64,000 nt of DNA from Streptomyces mangrovi (GCF_900114215.1 NZ_FOSG01000001.1:248001-312000); one strand, 5' to 3'. Numbered from the stretch's first letter, positions 31,918 to 40,478 are shown. Program-made: numbers and translations. Notes: a model not told the origin generated them from the letters alone.

Positions 31918-32781
31918 TCAGAGCGCGGTGGAGGTGTCCAGGACCCCGAAGCGCGCGCCCTGGTTGTCGGCGAGGACGGCGTAGCGCCCGAAGGGTGTGT
32001 CCTGCGGGCCGTCGATCGTACGGCCTCCCAGGCGCACGGTCGTGCGGACGGCCGCGTCGCAGTCGGCGACCGCGAAGTGGACGAGGAAGTGGGCGGGCAT
32101 CTCCACCGGATACGTCTCGTCGATCATCGTACGGCTGCCGACGGCGTGCTCGTCGTCGGCGGGCTCCCCGCGTGGGGCCCAGACCATGATGTCGGCCGCC
32201 TCGCCCGTGCTCTCGTCACCGGCCGGATACATGACGTAGCCGAAGACCTCCCGGTAGAAGGCGTCCACCGGTTCCCTCTCCCGGGTGCACACCTCCGTCC
32301 ACACGTACGAGCCCGGTTCGCGCACCGTCTCGAAGCCCGCCAGTTCCTCCGGCTGCCACAGGCCGAAGACCGCGCCGTCCGGGTCGACGGCGGTGGCCGC
32401 CACCCCGTCCCGGCCGACCGCCTCGGGCTCGGTGACGAGCTGCCCGCCCGCGGCGCGGATGCGCCGGGCGGTCGCCGCGGCGTCGGGGGCGGCGAGGTAG
32501 ACCGTCCACACCGTCGGCAGCCGGCCGTCCGGCTTGCGGACGAGTGAGGCGACCCGCCTGCCGCCGAGCAGCGCGACCGTGCGGGGTCCCGGTCCGGACC
32601 GCTCGGGCTGTCCGGACCGCTCGGACCGTCCGGGCTGTCCGGGCCGCTCGGGGGGCGCCGGGTCGCCGAAGGTCCAGCCGAACAGCTCGCCGTAGAAGCG
32701 TTTGCCCGCCTCCAGGTCGGGGAGCATCGCGTCGGTCCAGCAGGGTGCGCCCTCGGCGAAGACGCCTTCGGCAGCGACCAT
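31918..32781 (-). CDS. VOC-family protein beside afsK (possible KbpA)
   Basis: A 287-residue two-domain glyoxalase/VOC protein. Each half contains a paired beta-alpha-beta module (GKRFYGELFGWTFGDP, then DAFYREVFGYVMYPAGDE), and the linker has a repeat PERPGQPGRSERSGQPERSG. Such proteins can be metal-dependent enzymes, but the metal ligands are not clearly conserved here. The gene ends 190 bases before afsK. In S. coelicolor a protein called KbpA, encoded next to afsK, binds and inhibits the kinase; I think this is its counterpart but cannot confirm it by alignment. The start is ATG 32781, with AAGGAG ahead. Confidence 0.7.
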   Translation of the reverse strand: MVAAEGVFAEGAPCWTDAMLPDLEAGKRFYGELFGWTFGDPAPPERPGQPGRSERSGQPERSGPGPRTVALLGGRRVASLVRKPDGRLPTVWTVYLAAPDAAATARRIRAAGGQLVTEPEAVGRDGVAATAVDPDGAVFGLWQPEELAGFETVREPGSYVWTEVCTREREPVDAFYREVFGYVMYPAGDESTGEAADIMVWAPRGEPADDEHAVGSRTMIDETYPVEMPAHFLVHFAVADCDAAVRTTVRLGGRTIDGPQDTPFGRYAVLADNQGARFGVLDTSTAL

Positions 32782-32854
32782 CTCCCACTCCTTCCGTGCG
32801 GCTGCGTCCCGACAGGCGAACGCTGCCCGCTTATCACCCCTCTTGCAGTAGACC

Positions 32855-32868
32855 ACCCCATTTGGGGT
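32855..32868. promoter_or_regulatory. Palindrome between the VOC gene and tetR
   Basis: ACCCCATTTGGGGT is a perfect 6-bp inverted repeat with a two-base centre, flanked by GACC (32851-32854) and GGTC (32870-32873). It lies in the 129-base divergent region, where a TetR operator would be expected. A TAAGCT -10-like element lies before the tetR start. Confidence 0.5.
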
Positions 32869-32910
32869 CGGTCGAATCGCGGGCCGATCATCCCTCGGTA
32901 AGCTGACGAC

Positions 32911-33558
32911 ATGACAGGACAAGTACGAACTGTTGACGGTCGGGTGGCCGGGCGCCGTGGCCAGGCGACGCGGCAGAAGCTGCTCACCTGCCTCGACGAA
33001 ATGCTCAGCTCGTCGCCCTACCGCGATGTCCGGGTGATCGACGTCGCCCGGCGCGCGGGCACCTCCCCCGCGACCTTCTACCAGTACTTCCCGGACGTGG
33101 AGGGCGCCGTCCTGGAGCTGGCCGACGAGATGGCCCGGGAGAGCTCCTCGCTGAGCGAGCTGGCCACCGACCGCACGTGGACGGGCAAGGCCGGGTGGCA
33201 GACGGCGGAGGAGGTGGTGGACGGCCTCCTCTCCTTCTGGCGGGAGAACGACGCAATCCTGCGGGTGGTGGACCTGGGCGCGGCCGAGGGGGACAAACGT
33301 TTCTCCAAGATCCGCGCGAAGGTCCTCGGCGGGATCACCGGCCCACTGGCCGACTCCATCGGAAAGCTCCAGTCCAAGGGCAAGGCGGACTCCGACATCA
33401 GTCCGGCGGCCGTCGCCGGCTCACTGGTGTCGATGCTCACCTCGGTAGCCGGTCAGCAGAAGGCCGCGCAGAGCTGGGGCGCCAAGAAGTCCGATCTGAA
33501 GCCGAACCTCGCCTATCTGCTCTACCTGGGCGTCACGGGCCGCAAGCCCAGCCGGTAG
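32911..33558 (+). CDS. TetR-family regulator
   Basis: A 215-residue protein with the N-terminal TetR helix-turn-helix (residues about 18-65; RQKLLTCLDEMLSSSPYRDV, then GTSPATFYQYFPDVEGAVLE) and a helical C-terminal ligand domain. From memory, its position beside afsK matches SCO4421 of S. coelicolor. It probably controls itself and the VOC gene through the palindrome in the divergent region. The start is ATG 32911; a weak ribosome site or leaderless start is possible. Confidence 0.86.
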   Translation: MTGQVRTVDGRVAGRRGQATRQKLLTCLDEMLSSSPYRDVRVIDVARRAGTSPATFYQYFPDVEGAVLELADEMARESSSLSELATDRTWTGKAGWQTAEEVVDGLLSFWRENDAILRVVDLGAAEGDKRFSKIRAKVLGGITGPLADSIGKLQSKGKADSDISPAAVAGSLVSMLTSVAGQQKAAQSWGAKKSDLKPNLAYLLYLGVTGRKPSR

Positions 33559-33667
33559 GGGTCCGGCCCCGCCCGGCCGCGGCCCTCTCCTGCCCGGCCC
33601 CGCGCCCGCGGCCGTCCCGCACCCGTTCCGCAGCCGTTCCGTACCCGTCCCGCTCCTGTCCGTGCCC

Positions 33668-33712
33668 GGCTCCCCGGGCGGCCGGCCCCTGTCACCGGCC
33701 GCCCGGGGAGCC
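33668..33712. terminator. Perfect 18-bp bidirectional hairpin between tetR and subtilase genes
   Basis: Arms 33668-33685 and 33695-33712 pair perfectly around a 9-base loop. It lies between the converging tetR (ends 33558) and subtilase (ends 33765) genes. The preceding 33570-33660 stretch is a run of imperfect CCCGT/CCGTTC repeats without coding signal. Confidence 0.8.
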
Positions 33713-33764
33713 TCTCCATGTCCGGCCGCCCCAGGGCCCGGAGGCCCGGGGGCGCCCGGGGGCG

Positions 33765-35084
33765 TCAGAAGCGGCTGTAGAGGAGCCGGTTCGGCGAGCC
33801 CTCCCCCGGCCCCGTCACCCGGCCGGGGCTGGAGGCGTCCAGCAGCGCCCGGGTCACCGCCGCGGGCGTGGCCTCCGGGTTCTTCGAGACATGGAGCGCC
33901 GCCGCGCCCGCCACGTGCGGCGCCGACATCGACGTACCGCTCATCGTCCGCTCCGCGGTCCGCGAGCCGATTCCGGCCGACGGGACGGAGGCGCCGGGCG
34001 CGAACACGTCCACGCAGTCGCCGTGGTTGGACCAGCTGGGCCTGGAGTCGTCCCGCGCCGTCGCGGCCACCGTGATCACGGACGGCTCGCGGGCGGGCGA
34101 CTGGGTGCACGCGTCGGTGGCCTTGTTGCCCGCCGAGACCACGACGGTGATCCCCGCCTCGACCATCTTCCGCACCGCGGCGTCCTTGGCCTCGCTCGCG
34201 GAGCCGCCGATGCTCACGTTGGCGACCGCGGGCCCGGTGGCGTTCTCCGCGACCCAGTCGTAGCCGGCCAGCACGCCCTCGGTGGTGCCCGAGTTCTGGC
34301 AGTTGAGCACCTTCACGGCGATCAGCTTCACGCTCTTGGCCACGCCGTGGGTCTCACCGCCCAGGATCCCCGCCACATGCGTGCCGTGCCCGTGGCAGTC
34401 GGAGGCCGTCCGGTTCCCGTCCACGAAGTTGTAGCCGTAGGAGGCGCGCCCGCCGAAGTCCTCGTGGGCGATGTTGATGCCGGAGTCCACGACGTAGGCG
34501 GTGACGTTCGGCGCCGTGGCGCCGTAGCCGTAGCTCGCGTCGAGCGGCAGGTCGCGCTGGTCGATGCGGTCCAGGCCCCAGCCCGGATCGGCCTGCAGCA
34601 GGGTGCCGCTCACATCCGGTCCCTTCGACGGGCCCGGCGCCTGCGGCAGGTCCGGCGCCTGCGGCAGGACGTCGCCGCGCTCGACCCGGTTGGCCTCGAC
34701 GTACGCCACCGAGGGGTCGGCTGCCAGGCGCCGCGCCTGCTTCTCGGTGGCCTTCAGCGAGAAGCCCTTGAGGGCCGAGGAGTAGGTGCGCTCCGCCTCA
34801 CCGCCGAAGGCGCCGGTCAGCCTCTCGGCCCGGTCCCGTACGCCTCCTGCCGTCCTCAGGCCGCGGGCCCGGTCACCGGTTTCCTTCAGCACCACGATGT
34901 ACTCGCCGTCCAGCGCGCCGGGGGCGCCCGCGCCCCGGACCTCTCCCAGGGGAGCGGGCTCCGGGCCGGGGGAGGCGGCCGAGGCCGCCGCGGCGGTGGT
35001 ACCCGTCAGGACGAGCGCCGCCAGGACGGCGCCGACGGCTATTCGGGGTCTTCTGGCCTTCTTCAAGGTGTGTTCTCTCTTCAC
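33765..35084 (-). CDS. Secreted subtilisin-type serine protease (S8)
   Basis: A 439-residue preproprotease: Sec signal (LKKARRPRIAVGAVLAALVL, cleavage near SAA-SP), an inhibitor I9-type propeptide (EYIVVLKETGDRARGLRTAG, then LKGFSLKATEKQARRLAADP) and a catalytic domain with the triad Asp-200 (YVVDSGIN), His-233 (GHGTHVAG) and Ser-387 (GTSMSAPHVAG). It resembles the extracellular S8 proteases Streptomyces uses for nutrient breakdown. Two proline-rich stretches lie between propeptide and catalytic domain. The gene is convergent with tetR. Confidence 0.92.
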   Translation of the reverse strand: MKREHTLKKARRPRIAVGAVLAALVLTGTTAAAASAASPGPEPAPLGEVRGAGAPGALDGEYIVVLKETGDRARGLRTAGGVRDRAERLTGAFGGEAERTYSSALKGFSLKATEKQARRLAADPSVAYVEANRVERGDVLPQAPDLPQAPGPSKGPDVSGTLLQADPGWGLDRIDQRDLPLDASYGYGATAPNVTAYVVDSGINIAHEDFGGRASYGYNFVDGNRTASDCHGHGTHVAGILGGETHGVAKSVKLIAVKVLNCQNSGTTEGVLAGYDWVAENATGPAVANVSIGGSASEAKDAAVRKMVEAGITVVVSAGNKATDACTQSPAREPSVITVAATARDDSRPSWSNHGDCVDVFAPGASVPSAGIGSRTAERTMSGTSMSAPHVAGAAALHVSKNPEATPAAVTRALLDASSPGRVTGPGEGSPNRLLYSRF

Positions 35085-35146
35085 TGGGGGGGTGCGTGTG
35101 CGGGGGGAGCGCTCACGGTTCTAGCCGATGGGGCGTCACCCGCGGG

Positions 35147-35182
35147 GCACCGGGGTGCCGTGGCACGGTGGTGCCCCGGTGC
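35147..35182 (-). terminator. Hairpin downstream of the LuxR-type regulator gene
   Basis: The arms GCACCGGGG (35147-35155) and CCCCGGTGC (35174-35182) pair perfectly, and the intervening bases can form a second small TGCC/GGCA stem. It lies about 55 bases beyond the regulator stop and ahead of the protease start. Confidence 0.6.
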
Positions 35183-35191
35183 GCTTCTGTG

Positions 35192-35226
35192 CCGGTCCGG
35201 CCGTGTGTGTACCGGTCCGGCCGTGT
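35192..35226. repeat. Short direct repeat
   Basis: CCGGTCCGGCCGTGT occurs at 35192-35206 and 35212-35226, a 20-base offset, next to the regulator stop. It has no obvious function. Confidence 0.75.
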
Positions 35227-35237
35227 ACCGCCGGGTC

Positions 35238-36299
35238 TCACAGCCAGCCCCGCCGCTGCGCCTGGAGGGCGAGCTGGAAGCGGCTGCCCGCGCCGGCCTG
35301 CGCCATCAGCAGCTCCATGCGGCGGAAGAAGGTTCGGCGGCTGACGCCCAGTTCGCGGATGATCTGGCTGTCGGGCACCCCCGCGACCAGCATCGCCAGG
35401 ATGCGGCGCTCGGCCGGACCGGGCCGGGCGCCGCCCGGCGCGGCGGCCCCGCTGTCGGGGTGGACGGGCAGCGCCCGGTCCCAGTACGCCTCGAACAGAG
35501 CCCGCAGCGCGGCGAGTAACGCGCTCGGCCGCACCACGAGCATGCTGCGGCTGACGTCCACGTCCGCGATGGACATCGAGACGAAGCCGACGCGGTCGTC
35601 CACCACCATCAGTTTCACCGGCAGTCCGGACACCACCCGGGCCTCCTCGCCCGCGTCCACGCACGGCTGGACGTTCTCGGTGAGGTAGCCGGGGCGGGCG
35701 AGCGACTCCCGGGTGTACACCACCCGGTAGCGCACCCCGCGGCGCAACTGCCCGACCTCCTCCTTGGCGCCGCGTTCGGTGTCCCAGAAGTACGGCGGCG
35801 AGTCGAACCGCAGCACCTCGCGCCGCGCTCCGCCCAGCGCCTCGCCCAGCACCCGCTCGATGTCGCCGCCGGTCACCTCCTCGGCGACCGAGCCGCCCAC
35901 GGCCGACGGCGTACGGCGGCGGTAGCGCTCGTAGGCGCGCGCGACCGCCAGGCGGGCCTCCTCCAGCCGCAGCGTCTCGCGCCGGGAGAGCAACTCCAGC
36001 GCGGACGCGGGCGGTACGGGTACCAGCCCGCCGACGGGGTCCCGCGCGCCGCCCCCGCCACGCTCGCCCCCGCCCTGCCCTTCGTCCCCGTCCCCCTCGC
36101 CGGCGGGCACCTCGGCCGCCAGGCCGAGCGCGAGCAGCGCGCGCCGCGCCCCGGGAGAGACCGGGGGCGCCGGGCGGTCCGTCAGCAGTGCCACGTACAG
36201 GTCGACGGCCCCGCCGTCCACGCCGAGCGCGGACAGATGGGTCGCCAGGGTGTCGGGGCACGGCTCCTGCACCGGTGCCCCGCCTCCGTCGCGCTTCAC
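35238..36299 (-). CDS. LuxR-type regulator with a TTA codon
   Basis: A 353-residue protein of the TrmB/LuxR-like family common in Streptomyces. It has an N-terminal helical domain, a central phospholipase-D-like sensor region (VLRFDSPPYFWDTERGAKEE, then VRYRVVYTRESLARPGYLTE) and a C-terminal GerE-type helix-turn-helix (AERRILAMLVAGVPDSQIIR, then ELGVSRRTFFRRMELLM). Codon TTA occurs at 35519-35517 in VRPSALLAAL, the only TTA found in a full-length gene here, so translation may depend on bldA. The start GTG 36299 has only a weak AAGGTG ahead. Its target genes are unknown. Confidence 0.8.
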   Translation of the reverse strand: MKRDGGGAPVQEPCPDTLATHLSALGVDGGAVDLYVALLTDRPAPPVSPGARRALLALGLAAEVPAGEGDGDEGQGGGERGGGGARDPVGGLVPVPPASALELLSRRETLRLEEARLAVARAYERYRRRTPSAVGGSVAEEVTGGDIERVLGEALGGARREVLRFDSPPYFWDTERGAKEEVGQLRRGVRYRVVYTRESLARPGYLTENVQPCVDAGEEARVVSGLPVKLMVVDDRVGFVSMSIADVDVSRSMLVVRPSALLAALRALFEAYWDRALPVHPDSGAAAPGGARPGPAERRILAMLVAGVPDSQIIRELGVSRRTFFRRMELLMAQAGAGSRFQLALQAQRRGWL

Positions 36300-36448
36300 G
36301 CTGCGGCACCTTAGTGCCGCTGTCCCGCAGGTGTCACCGGCCGTCCGCGCCCCGGTGTACAAAGTCTGCGTACGCCGCTCGCCGGCCGGCCCGCAACCCC
36401 GGCCGCCGGGCGGGGTGGTGCCCGCTTCCGTGGCGACGGTCACGGCCC

Positions 36449-36476
36449 GGCGCCCGGGAAGGTCCCCCCGGGCGCC
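36449..36476. other. Isolated hairpin in a 398-base gene-free stretch
   Basis: GGCGCCCGGG (36449-36458) pairs perfectly with 36467-36476 around an 8-base loop. It lies in the 36300-36697 region, between the divergent starts of the LuxR-type and GNAT genes. Nothing else was recognised in that stretch, so it may be a leader or attenuator element. Confidence 0.45.
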
Positions 36477-36697
36477 GCACGGCGCACGGAGGCAGGGCGG
36501 CGATCTCCGGGTATCCGGGCTCCAGGGCGCAGGTCCCACGTCCTGGGGTCCGGGCACACGGGGGCGAAGCGGTGAAGGGTGCGATCGGCGATGCCTCCCC
36601 GCATCGGGCCGGGGGCCGCCTCCCCGTCCCCCCACTCCCCCGTCCCCTCCGCACACCGCACTGATTGACGGGCGCTTCGCCGGAGCAGGATCGGTGT

Positions 36698-37240
36698 GTG
36701 ACGACGACGAGCGCGAGGGCGCGCGAAGAGCAGCTTGCGGTGGTGCGGCTGCCGGAGTACACCGGGGCCGACCGGGAGGAGGTCCGCGGGGGTGTCCCCG
36801 ACCCCTACCAGATCGAGGGGCTGGTCATGGCGTGGCGGCCCAAGCGGGAGCACTTCGGCATCCGGCGGGAGGGCCGCCTGGTCGCGCACGCGGGTCTGGT
36901 GACCGTGCCGGTGTCCGTCGCGGGCCGGCGCACCGAGGCGGTGGGCCTGGGCGGTGTGATCGTCGCCCCCGGACTGCGCGGGCAGGGCCTGGCCCGGGCG
37001 GTCGTCACCGCGGCGATGGACCACGCACGCGGTATGGGCCCCGACGCCGGCCTGCTGTTCTGCTGGCCGGAGCGGATGCCGGTCTACGAGGCCCTGGGCT
37101 GGCGGGAGCTGGAAGAGCACGTCCGCGTCGAGCAGCCCGACGGGCCGGTGACCATGCCGATGCGCACCATGTGGACGCCGCTGCGCGAGGGCGCCGGCTG
37201 GCCGCCCGGCCCGGTGCACCTGCTGTCGCTGCCGTTCTAG
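36698..37240 (+). CDS. GNAT-family N-acetyltransferase
   Basis: A 180-residue protein with the acetyl-CoA-binding motif region (LGGVIVAPGLRGQGLARAVV; the R/Q-x-x-G-x-G/A signature is VAPGLRGQGLA) near residue 95, followed by a helix and the typical C-terminal strand (MPVYEALGWRELEEHVRVEQ). The substrate is unknown, and the family includes antibiotic-modifying and protein-N-acetylating enzymes. The start is GTG 36698, with AGGA seven bases ahead. It is followed 118 bases later by the flavin monooxygenase. Confidence 0.82.
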   Translation: MTTTSARAREEQLAVVRLPEYTGADREEVRGGVPDPYQIEGLVMAWRPKREHFGIRREGRLVAHAGLVTVPVSVAGRRTEAVGLGGVIVAPGLRGQGLARAVVTAAMDHARGMGPDAGLLFCWPERMPVYEALGWRELEEHVRVEQPDGPVTMPMRTMWTPLREGAGWPPGPVHLLSLPF

Positions 37241-37358
37241 CCCGCTCTGGCCCGCGTCGGTCGAGGTTTCCCCGGCTCCGGCCCGGGAATCCGGGCCCGC
37301 GGTGTCGTCCCGGCGTTCGGAGGCCGGGCACGCGGGGGAGGAAGCGGGGCATAGACTC

Positions 37359-38513
37359 ATGGGCATGCACATGTCCGACGACAGCAGACCAGTGCACATC
37401 ATCGGGGGAGGACCCGGCGGTCTGGCCACCGCCGCCGCGCTGAAGGAGCGCGGCATACGGTCCGTCGTGCTGGAGAGGGCCGACTCCGTCGGGGCCTCCT
37501 GGCGCGGCCACTACGACCGGCTGCGACTGCACACCACGCGCCGCCGGTCCGCGCTGCCCGGCATGCCGATCCCGCGCTCCTACGGGCGCTGGGTGCGCCG
37601 GGACGACCTGGTGCGCTACCTGGAGGAGTACGCCCTCCACCACCGGCTGGAGATCGCCGCGGGCGTGGAGGTCACCCGCGTCGACCGGGTCGACGACGGC
37701 AGCTGGCTGCTGCGGGCCAACGGCGGCCGGGAGCTGGCCGCGCCGGTGGTCGTGGTGGCCACCGGGCACAACCACACCCCACGCGTGCCCGACTGGCCCG
37801 GGCGCGACTCGTTCAAGGGCGAGCTGCTGCACGCCCGCTCCTACCGCGACGCCCGGCCGTACGAGGGCCGGGACGTGCTGGTCGTCGGCACCGGCAACAC
37901 CGGCACCGAGATAGCCCTGGATCTGGCCGAGGGCGGCGCGGCACGGGTGCGGCTCGCGGTGCGCACCCCGCCCCACATCGTCCGCCGCTCCACCCTGGGC
38001 TGGCCGGCGCAGGCCACCGGCATAGCGGTGCGGCGGCTGCCGGTGCGCATGGTGGACTCCATGGCCCGGGGACTGGCGAAGGTCTCCCTGCCGGACCTGT
38101 CGCCGTACGGCCTGCCGCGCCCCGAGGCCGGGCTGTACACCCGGGTGCGGCAGGGCGCGATCCCCGTGCAGGACACGGGTTTCGTCAAGGCGGTGCGCCA
38201 GGGGCGGATAGAGCCGGTGGCGGCGGTGGAGTCCTTCGACGGATCCGAGATCACCCTCGCCGACGGCAGCGCGATCGCCCCGGACGCCGTCATAGCGGCC
38301 ACCGGCTACCGGCGCGGGCTGGAGGAGATGGTGGGCCACCTCGGCGTGCTGGACGAGCGCGGGCTGCCCCGCGCCCGCGGCCCCCGCACCCTGCCGACCG
38401 CCGCGGGCCTGTACTTCACCGGCTACACCAACCCCATCAGCGGCATGCTGCGCGAACTGGCCATCGACGCAAGGAAGATCGCCCGCGCCGTCGCCCGCAC
38501 GACGACCGAGTGA
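37359..38513 (+). CDS. Flavin-containing monooxygenase-like oxidoreductase
   Basis: A 384-residue FAD/NAD(P)-dependent enzyme. The FAD-binding GxGxxG is HIIGGGPGGLATAAALKERG near residue 13, the second (NADP) site is VLVVGTGNTGTEIALDLAEG near 172, and a FATGY-like motif occurs at VIAATGYRRGLEE near 312. It probably oxidises an amine or ketone. The ATG at 37359 and a second at 37365 are both possible; TAGACT at 37352-37357 suggests a leaderless message starting near 37365. The gene is translationally coupled to the NUDIX gene. Confidence 0.82.
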   Translation: MGMHMSDDSRPVHIIGGGPGGLATAAALKERGIRSVVLERADSVGASWRGHYDRLRLHTTRRRSALPGMPIPRSYGRWVRRDDLVRYLEEYALHHRLEIAAGVEVTRVDRVDDGSWLLRANGGRELAAPVVVVATGHNHTPRVPDWPGRDSFKGELLHARSYRDARPYEGRDVLVVGTGNTGTEIALDLAEGGAARVRLAVRTPPHIVRRSTLGWPAQATGIAVRRLPVRMVDSMARGLAKVSLPDLSPYGLPRPEAGLYTRVRQGAIPVQDTGFVKAVRQGRIEPVAAVESFDGSEITLADGSAIAPDAVIAATGYRRGLEEMVGHLGVLDERGLPRARGPRTLPTAAGLYFTGYTNPISGMLRELAIDARKIARAVARTTTE

Positions 38514-39052
38514 CGGGCCGGTCGGCGGACGGGCCGCCGGACCCTGTGCCGGTCTCTGTGCCGGGCCCTGCCCAGGGCCCGGTCGCGTGCCCGCCCGCCG
38601 CGCGGGTCGTCTGCCTGGACGCCGCCGACCGCGTCCTCCTGTTGGAATGGCGCGATCCGTACGACGGTTCGCGGCTCCGGGAGCCGCCCGGCGGCGGCAT
38701 CGAGCCCGGTGAGACGCCGCTGGGGGCGGCACGGCGCGAACTGGCCGAGGAGACCGGGCTGGACCCCGCCGCGGTCCTGGACCGGCCGGTGCCCGTCGAC
38801 CGCGACGTGCGGTGGAAGGGGCGGCGGTACCGCGGCACGGAACTGTTCTTCCCCGCCCGCTTCGACGGCGAGCGGCCGGCGGTGTCACGGGGCGGCCTGC
38901 TCCCCCACGAGCGGACCTCGCTGGAGGGTTACGCCTGGGTGTCGTGGCCGGACCTGGGCTCGCCGACCGGCCGGGTCGAGCCGCCGCGTCTGCTCTCCGT
39001 ACTGGCGGCCCTGCTGCCGGACGGCCCCTGGGGCGAGCGGTTCGCCCCCTGA
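38510..39052 (+). CDS. NUDIX hydrolase
   Basis: A 180-residue protein with the complete NUDIX box GGGIEPGETPLGAARRELAE, then ETGL near residue 62, matching Gx5Ex7REUxEExGU. It would hydrolyse a nucleoside diphosphate linked to another moiety; the substrate is not predictable. The GTG at 38510 overlaps the upstream stop by four bases (GTGA), giving an operon with the flavoprotein. The first about 30 residues are proline-rich and dispensable-looking. Confidence 0.85.
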   Translation: MTGRSADGPPDPVPVSVPGPAQGPVACPPAARVVCLDAADRVLLLEWRDPYDGSRLREPPGGGIEPGETPLGAARRELAEETGLDPAAVLDRPVPVDRDVRWKGRRYRGTELFFPARFDGERPAVSRGGLLPHERTSLEGYAWVSWPDLGSPTGRVEPPRLLSVLAALLPDGPWGERFAP

Positions 39053-39113
39053 CGGCCGCCGGGAAGGCGAGCGTCCCGCGGGCGGATCGCGACTGGCCCG
39101 CGGTGGCGCGGTG

Positions 39114-39635
39114 TCAGGTGCGGACGGGCTGGACGCGCGGCTCGTCGCAGGCCTCGCGCGGGGCGGTACGGGCCCCGGCCCTTCCGGTGTCCCCGGTGTC
39201 GCGTGCGTCGGCGCTCTCGGCCACCGCGCCGCTGCCGCGGTCCAGTTCGCACCAGATGCGCTTGCCCGCGCCCTCCTGGAGCCAGCCCCAGCGGTCGGCG
39301 AGTCCGACCACCAGCTCCAGACCGCGTCCGCCGGTGGCGTCGCCCTCGGCCCGCCGCCGCAGCGGCGGGCTGCTGCTGGTGTCGGCGACCTCGATCCGCA
39401 CGGTCCCCCCTCCCGTCACGATGCGCCCGGAGAAGAGCATGCGCAGCACCGCGGGGCGCCCGGTGTGGACGACGGCGTTGGTCACCAGTTCCGAGACCAG
39501 CAGCACCAGCGTCTCCACCAGGGACTCGTCCGGCTCCAGGCCGAAACCGGCCAGTCTCGACCGGGCCCATCCGCGGGCTCTGCCCACCTCCTTGGGATCG
39601 CTTCCGACCTCCAGCTGCACCTGAAGCATCTGCAC
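39114..39635 (-). CDS. HATPase anti-sigma regulatory protein (RsbW-like)
   Basis: A 173-residue histidine-kinase-like ATPase with the N box SELVTNAVVHTG near residue 50 and the G1/G2 motifs (VRIEVADTSS, then GGRGLELVVGLADRWGW). Such single-domain proteins bind and phosphorylate STAS antagonists or hold sigma factors. A STAS protein is encoded 833 bases away on the same strand. The C-terminal about 35 residues are disordered. The gene starts ATG 39635 and has a separate transcript. Confidence 0.85.
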   Translation of the reverse strand: MQMLQVQLEVGSDPKEVGRARGWARSRLAGFGLEPDESLVETLVLLVSELVTNAVVHTGRPAVLRMLFSGRIVTGGGTVRIEVADTSSSPPLRRRAEGDATGGRGLELVVGLADRWGWLQEGAGKRIWCELDRGSGAVAESADARDTGDTGRAGARTAPREACDEPRVQPVRT

Positions 39636-39703
39636 CCTTCACACCGTCCATGGCCCGGGTCCGCACGGCCCCACGCCGACGCGAGGCCACTGTCCGTTCC
39701 CCC

Positions 39704-39800
39704 GGTGTCGCACAGAGTGCTGGAACCGGCGCCGCGGCAACAAGAGCTTCGGGCATATTCCGGCGCAAAGGAGTAGTGACACCGCATACTGTGCGACACC
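39704..39800. promoter_or_regulatory. Widely spaced 12-bp inverted repeat in a divergent promoter region
   Basis: GGTGTCGCACAG (39704-39715) and CTGTGCGACACC (39789-39800) are exact inverse complements 73 bases apart. TACTGT (39787-39792) is a -10-like element at the right copy. The gene-free stretch 39636-39959 holds little else apart from a smaller CCCCGACCGGGG repeat. Confidence 0.5.
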
Positions 39801-39959
39801 CCGACCGGGGAGTCGAACATCCGAGCCCGGCGGGCGGAACGCGCTCCGGCGCGCGGCCGACCGCCGCGGTGCGCCACCGGACGCGCCGGCATGCGACCGG
39901 ACGCGCCCGTACTCGCCAACTCCCCTTCTCTCGCATGGTTTTCGTGATCGACTCAAGGC

Positions 39960-40478
39960 ATGGAAGCGATAGCGGCGCTCATCGCCGTCCTCGGCACCCT
40001 GCTGGGCTCGGGTATCACCTACGCGTTCCAGCGCCGGACGACCGCGTACGGCGAGGAGCTGGCGCGCCGGGAGCGGCTGCGGCAGGAGAGGATCGACGCG
40101 TACTGCCTGTACGCCGGAGCCCTGCACAACTACCGGCGGATGCTGGTGCACCGGTGGTTCGCGGAGCACGAGAGACCCGGCGAGGAGGACACGCCCTCCC
40201 TGCTGCGGGAGATCTACCGGCTGCGCTCGGAGGCCCACGAGTCGCTGTTCCGCGTGCAACTCCTCACTCGCTCACCGGAGTTGGAGGAGGTCGCGCGGTC
40301 CGCCCTGGAGACGGTGACCGCCCTGCACGGCAAGGAGCTGGACCGCCGGGGCCTGGACGCCCTCCGGACCTCCTCGAAACAGGCCATCGAGGGCTTCGTC
40401 ACGGCGGCGGCGCCCTATGTGGGCGAGCCCCCGGAGGCGGACGCCGCACCGGCGCGGCGGGGAGGGGTCAGGCGCTGA
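39960..40478 (+). CDS. Membrane-anchored helical protein of unknown function
   Basis: A 172-residue protein with an N-terminal membrane helix (IAALIAVLGTLLGSGITYAF), then a charged helical cytoplasmic domain (RRERLRQERIDAYCLYAGAL, then PELEEVARSALETVTALHGK). Such proteins are widespread in Streptomyces next to STAS/HATPase genes, and their function is unknown. The last 11 bases overlap the convergent STAS gene. The start is ATG 39960, with AAGGC immediately ahead, a weak site. Confidence 0.72.
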   Translation: MEAIAALIAVLGTLLGSGITYAFQRRTTAYGEELARRERLRQERIDAYCLYAGALHNYRRMLVHRWFAEHERPGEEDTPSLLREIYRLRSEAHESLFRVQLLTRSPELEEVARSALETVTALHGKELDRRGLDALRTSSKQAIEGFVTAAAPYVGEPPEADAAPARRGGVRR

